21,211 nucleotides of DNA, taken from Phoronis pallida (taxonomy: Eukaryota; Phoronida; Phoronidae). The translations under genes and the position numbers were made by a program. Position 1 is the stretch's first letter. Each line of letters begins with the position of its first letter. This document shows positions 13,701 to 19,700 of this stretch, in pieces. The stretch covers positions 1 through 21,211 of the forward strand of contig JAOXYC010100000.1 in the NCBI GenBank assembly GCA_028565715.1, in the 5' to 3' direction. The notes under the pieces were generated by a model. The model was not told the DNA's origin. It saw nothing but the letters and a program-made list of their open reading frames with translations, and did no database searches.

Positions 13701-16700
13701 ATTTGGTAACAGAATTTGCAAATGTCTATAATAACACGTCAAAAATTGCAGAATGTCTCAGTTTCAAACTTTCATGTAGCTGGTATATTTTAACTAACCC
13801 TTGCTTACGTCTGCTTGTATATGTGTATGCGGACAGTATTATGAATATAATGGGGGGAAAATATGTAAAACTTTTTTGTTCAAGTTTTCCCTAATGCATT
13901 GGTTAAATTTTTTAGGATATGACTTTTTGGTGTTCAACAAAATTGACCAATCACAGGAATTGAATGCACAACTGGTCAGTTTTCTTGGAACACATAAAAG
14001 AATTTTATTTTTTAATTATAAGCTCAGAAGTTTCTTTATTTTTAAAGCTACAGATAGTAGTATTGATTGCTTTCCTGGAAAGCCATTTTGTCACAAACAT
14101 AATCTCTTTCAGGATTAATTCAGTCATTTGGTGTGCATTTTGATGGTTACTTTATCATACTTTTTCACCAGCTGTGAATTGGCATGCAAGAAAGCGGAAT
14201 CACATAACAGCCAGTTATGAGCTGAAATAATGTTATGTGACAAAATGACAGAACCTTGAAAGTACCATAAACTTACGGGTTAGTGGCGTGCCCAAACTAA
14301 ATTTATCACCCAGCCCTACTTTTGGAAGGTTAAGAAGTCCTGTTACGTGCCTAAATGACATTAAATGCCTCTTTTTCTGCCCCGGGCATTAATCCGCAAG
14401 TTTACGGTAGTCAATAATTCAGTGTGAGGTAGTGTTGTATTTAGATGTGTTATGTTGTGCATGTGCAGGCTAAAAAACGCAAGAAGGAGGAACAGCAAAA
14501 CCAGCGGTTTGCCGAGGCCATGAAAAAAGCCAAGGTTTGTCACACTGTGTTCTCATACACCTAACCATGTGTGCTTTCCACTTAATGGATGGGAATAAAT
14601 TTAGTTTTATTTATTGCCATCTATATCTTATGGATGGAAATAAATTTAAATTTATTTATTGCCATCTATATCTTATGGATGGAAATAAATTTAGTTTTAT
14701 TTATTGCCATCTATATCTAATGGATTAAAATAAATTTAGTTTTATTTATTTCCATCTATATGGTTCACAAAGTTTTTGCAACTCTGAATTCAGACCCAAT
14801 CGTCCAAAATTAAAAGCGCAAACATATTCTCATTTTAAACATTTGTTGTGTAAAGCTGAACCGCATTAAATGTGACTTTTTCGTTACGTTTTCTGTTCTT
14901 TGGGGATTTACATTCTTTACTAAAACCCAAATGACACCAGAAATGGTTTGTGAGACGAAACATTTTTAAATTTCGACAATACAAAAATCAGTTTCAAAGA
15001 CTAAACTAGAGTTAACATTTCTCACACTTGTACTTTAAATTTGAAAATCACAATAAAGCATTTTCCTGCCACTTGCACATGACTCCTGCTTATTAAACCA
15101 TGCCTGTCCTGCTAGAGTGTTAAATGCTGTTGTTGCTGCTTTGGGACTCTTTGCACTAATGGGTTTAAGGTGTGTGTGTGCGTTTTGTTCTTGTTCATAT
15201 TAAATACTATGTTTATTCCTGTTGATAATATTTTTTTAAAATGGAAAAGCGTGTCGCTGATAGAAACTAAAAACCAACTCACTGCAGCTTCAGTCATTTC
15301 TGTGTATCATGTCCTGGCTCTGACCAAAACTTGGTTTGTGTTCATTATGATTGGTACGACCCATATAGTCTAGTGTTGACCTAAATCTGACTTAATGTCC
15401 TAAATCTGACTAAATGTCTTAAATCTGACTAAATGTCCTAAATCTGACTAAATGTCCTAAATATGACTAAATGTCCTAAATCTGACTAAATGTCCTAAAT
15501 ATGACTAAATGTCCTAAATATGACTAAATGTCCTAAATGTGCCTAAATGTATGTAAATTGGTCAATACTGTTCAACATCTGGAGTGCTCAGGGTGCCATA
15601 TATATTCCATGTGAAAAACAGTGATGGTTCTTATATGGGATGTTGTCTTGTATTGCGTCTTCGCTTTTTATATGAGATTAACGTGGCTCATCTGGTTGAA
15701 AGACAAGGCCATATTTTCAAAGAGGCAAACTTGACATTTTGGAATCTGTCTTTTTACATGCTTATCAGTTGGTCTTAAAAATAAGTGTAACACCTTTAAA
15801 AACAATGAATAAAACTCCCAGCTTGCACATGTTCTCAGGTAACAGCCATCTTGGGATTTCTTTATGGTCTTAAAAATGAGTCAAAGTTTTCGGTGAGTTA
15901 TGATTCAGCACTCGGAACTTTGTTGGCAACAAAATATTATGGAATTTTTCTCGTTTATTGTTGCAGGATCGCGAAATGAAGCGTCAGCAGGCGATGATGA
16001 TCAAGGAACAGGTGAGTCATTGTAACAGGTGTATCATGCACACCTGAGCACCATTTCACAATGAGAAATTTGTGGCTTAAAGGAAAAAAATGGCTTCTGC
16101 ATGCCCATTGTCATTTTCATGAAAATATGTTTTTGGTTTATCAAAAAATATTTATGAGTTATTTTTTAATAATATTAAAAAGTATTCTTTGAAAAAAATA
16201 CCATTCACATTTTGTTTGTGTTGTTTTATTAAACTAAAAAGACAAAAGCTGGTTTTTATGAAATGGCAATGGGGAGTGCAAGTCTAACTTATGAGATTCG
16301 GTCCAAAGATTATCTTCAGGTGAAACGGTGCGCTGGATTTCTAGGCTTTCTTTTTCTCACATCAGCATACTGCCATTACTAACTGGAAACATTCACCAAA
16401 ACGCTTTACCATTGATACTTTTTGCAACAATACTCAAAAGGAAACCTCAAGCAAATCACAGAAGTAAAAATGGAATAATTTTGAAAAGCAAGAACTGAGA
16501 TTGATTGATTACACATTAAATTAAATCTTTGAGTAATATTAAAACTAGTTAATGGTATCGAAAAAGTTCTCCATCTGACATTTTGTTAAAGCATTTTACT
16601 TCAGTTTCAGAAAATGTCTTGGCCTTACTGTATTTGCTACCTTCAAATGAAAAATACCAAAACATTTTCTGAACTAAAAAACCTATCAGATTTGTTGTTA

Positions 16701-19700
16701 TAATGAGCAACCTTCAATTAAAAGTGTAATCCCTATCTATGTCTTATGTTACAAATGTTATTTTTGAGCCTTGTTGGTTTTTGTGCCACTTTAAAATGAA
16801 ATGGGCCGTTATATAATTGTTAAACTTTGTGTACTTTGGGCGCGAGCCATGTGTACAAATAAAAACATCTTACATCTTACATCTTACTTTATATGAAACT
16901 AACCAAATGTTTTTGTGCCTTAATTTTATGTGTGCTGCCTTAAAATGAGCCCTAGGTAAAATATAGAAAAACATTTCTAAGCAATTGTTTTAGTGCCATC
17001 TTTAAATTAACTAGAATACATGTGTCAATTAAAACCAAACATTTCTAAACCTTTACTAGCGCTACTATGCGTTAAGATTCAGACAGAATTAGGACGGGCT
17101 GGATAGCTCAGTTGGTAGAGCATCTGACCGGCAATCAGGGAGACCTGGGTTCAATTCCCAGTTCAGTTTGGATTTTTTTCTGTCTTTTCAAATTCCTTAT
17201 TTTACTGTGTTGCCTAAACTAAAATAAGCCATAGGACACATGTAAATGACACACTAATAGAAACATTGCTGATTTTGATACCACCTTGATGAAATGAATC
17301 CTTTGTTAAATGAATAATGCTAACGGTTAATGTGCCTAATTTTGTGTGTGCCCCCTAAATTGAAATAATCCCTAGGAATCACATAACAAAAGAAACTGAG
17401 CCTGATTGTTTTTATTTGTGCCGCCTAGGAACGCGAGCGTCGTAAGCATATGCTAATTATGGTTGGATTGGTACGTATTGTTGGGTGTCGTCGTTACGTA
17501 AACTCACTGTAGCATGTAGCGCTTGACATTTTATCATTTCTTTTTCTCGTTCTGAAACTCGTGTAACGTAGAACGCTTTTGTTGGATTAGGGGTGTTGAG
17601 GATGTCACTTTAAATTCTACTAGATTCTTTTTTGGATTCTGTAGAGAACTTAATGGGCTTAGAAAGTAGAGGATGTGTTTGCCAGAGCACCCTTGCTATG
17701 ATGTTGAAGCATTAATATGTATAACTGCTTCTAATATTTCTGTTATTATTTGGCAAAGTTTTTGTTGTAATTTTCCTATAGGATAGTGGATGTCTCATAC
17801 CTTAAAATGATTGGTAGTCACATTTTTGGCTTTTTAGGTTGTGCACTTTCCAGCAATTAGGGATCACATGTAACCTACTTCTTATTATCTAATTTTATAC
17901 CATAGATTCATTTGAAATTTAATCGCCTTCAGTCAAAATCTTCTTAATTTTAATAAAGCCGCATTAAAGGATCCATGTGATTATTGATTTTCGGAGAATG
18001 ATTTTACTGCATCAATTTGTTTGATAAATTTTCTGTGTTTGACAACATTTCTTAGTTGATACTTAACAGAAAGAATTTTCATCTGTGTTTCCTTTGGCAA
18101 TGTTCAGCAACTATTCTATGTTTATTTGAAATGGTGATTGCGCATATAGATTCTGCTCGAAGGCAGGTTCTTGTTGTTGTTTTTATTCCCACAAGTTCAG
18201 GAACAATTTTCTTGTTGTTTGCAGTATTTGTCATTATTGGTCTAGAATAAAAAAGACTGAGGTCAAAATATTGAACTTGACCATTCAAAGATGGTTTTAA
18301 CTAGGAGGCACTACATATTAAAATATGTAGTGCCTCCTTGTTCTAGAATACTAATAAAGACTGATATGTTTCAGGAGCGTGAGAGAAGAAGACAGCACCT
18401 GATACTGCTCAAGGCCCTAGAGACCAGGAAGAAGATTGAGGTATGGTGGATTATTTGTCGCAACGGAAATATGGATCTAAAATACCAAAATTTCCAAACT
18501 TTTCTCCGCTCATTTTTCCAAGTTGAACATTCACATTGCTTAACGAGTTGGGGATTTTTCTTTGAAGCATGTGATGTTTCAGGGTAGAACTTACTTCAAC
18601 TGAATGGTGCATAATTTTGGTTTCTGTTTGAAAACATAGATATTCAAATAAATTGCTGATTTGATACCAAAAAATAATGTCGAGTTTACTGCTTTTGCTG
18701 TATTGTTACATTCAAATAATCAATTTTGATAAAAGATGAAGGTATAAATATGTGTGAACAAAAAAAATGTGGTTATAAATAATACTGTCAATGAGAAGTT
18801 GATATTATAACATTGCTAAGTCACAAAGTATTGCTTTCAATATGTGAATGATAAACCTTGGTCCTCAGGAACGTGAACGTCTGCGAGAAGAAAAGACGAG
18901 AGAGCGGGTCATGATAAGAGAGAAGAAAATGGAACAGCGTCGTATGGAGATCCAGATGGCGTATGAGATGAAGAGACCTGTGGATGATCTGAGGATTAAA
19001 GACTGCAAGGTAAATTTCTTAGTTTTATGGACTGCAGGTTAAATTTTTCAATTCCGCTGAAAAAACATCCTCATCTTTTAAATTCTTAAAGATACTCTCT
19101 GTGCGATGGTCCCAATCTTGTGTCAAATTAAATCGGAAATCAACTAGAAATGTTGTGTATGAATCCTTTGTTGAACACAACTTACTTGCATCTGAGTAAA
19201 AAAATTCAAAAAATCTGCAAAGGGGTGATTTGAGAGCTTTTGTGTCCGATATAACCTACACTTAAGAGCAGGTTTGACTTTTTATCGGATACAAAGCTCT
19301 CAAATCACCCCTTACAGATTTTTTTTGAATTTTGTTTTTTGACTCAGATGCAAGTATTAGTTATTTTCAACAAAGGACTCGCACACACAATTTCTAGTTG
19401 ATTTGCATTTTGACGACCGATTTGAACCAATGCAGAGAGAGTATCAACAGACATTTGTGTGTCTAACTTAATCTTTTTGTCCATCATTTCAGGCCTTGCC
19501 AAATCTTGACCGCATCCCTGGCGTCAAACTGCCCGGCCAACCATTCGCCGATACACTCATGGTGTTTGAGTTCTTGCACAACTTTGGTGAGGCCTTGGAG
19601 TTTGATGACGACTCCATCCCAAGTCTCAACACTCTCCAACTCGGGATTCTTAACGACGAAGACCATATTGAGGACGTGATGACGCTGTTGGCGCAGCTGT

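Larger units (their letters stand above)
12660..14468 (+). other. Intron 14
   Basis: 1.8-kb intron. It holds three inverted-repeat elements (12710-13124, 14081-14250, 14263-14409) and otherwise AT-rich sequence with no supported gene. Confidence 0.8.
14535..15966 (+). other. Intron 15
   Basis: 1.4-kb intron with two tandem arrays (45-bp unit at 14586-14762 and 19-bp unit at 15380-15550) and a short TG run near 15171-15180. No supported gene. Confidence 0.8.
16914..17392 (+). repeat. Degenerate dispersed phrase repeat
   Basis: The stretches at about 16914-16968 and 17329-17392 align: GTGCC-TAATTTT, GTGTG, then C-CCT/CCTTAAA--GA, then CCCTAGG. Shorter matches occur at about 16782 and 17208. 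The copies are diverged and flank the tRNA-like sequence. Confidence 0.5.
16012..17428 (+). other. Intron 16
   Basis: 1.4-kb intron. It holds a retroelement-like tail at about 16800-16888, a tRNA-like sequence at 17097-17169, and several degenerate copies of a GTGCC...CCTA-AAT...CCCTAGG phrase between 16782 and the exon 17 acceptor. Confidence 0.8.

Noticed and set aside
13957-13974. Possible 18-nt microexon (CACAG|GAATTG...CTG|GTCAGT) in intron 14
   Set aside because: The frame would fit, but there is no pyrimidine tract and the intervening protein matches BAZ2B without it.
14537-14728. Open frame through the 45-bp repeat
   Set aside because: Created by a tandem repeat with period divisible by three; no non-repeat coding part.
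15380-15550. CRISPR-like regular repeat
   Set aside because: Units are contiguous 19-mers with no spacers, in a eukaryotic intron; it is a minisatellite.
15584-15778. 64-codon open frame in intron 15
   Set aside because: No homology recognised, no frame continuity with neighbouring exons, no splice sites.
17097-17169. Functional tRNA-Ala gene
   Set aside because: C at position 33, no G3-U70 pair, three G-U pairs in the acceptor stem and a decayed relative at 8144-8206 argue for a tRNA-derived repeat; kept only as tRNA-like.
17429-17441. Alternative exon 17 donor at GTAAGC (17442)
   Set aside because: It would give a 13-nt exon that breaks the frame into exon 18.
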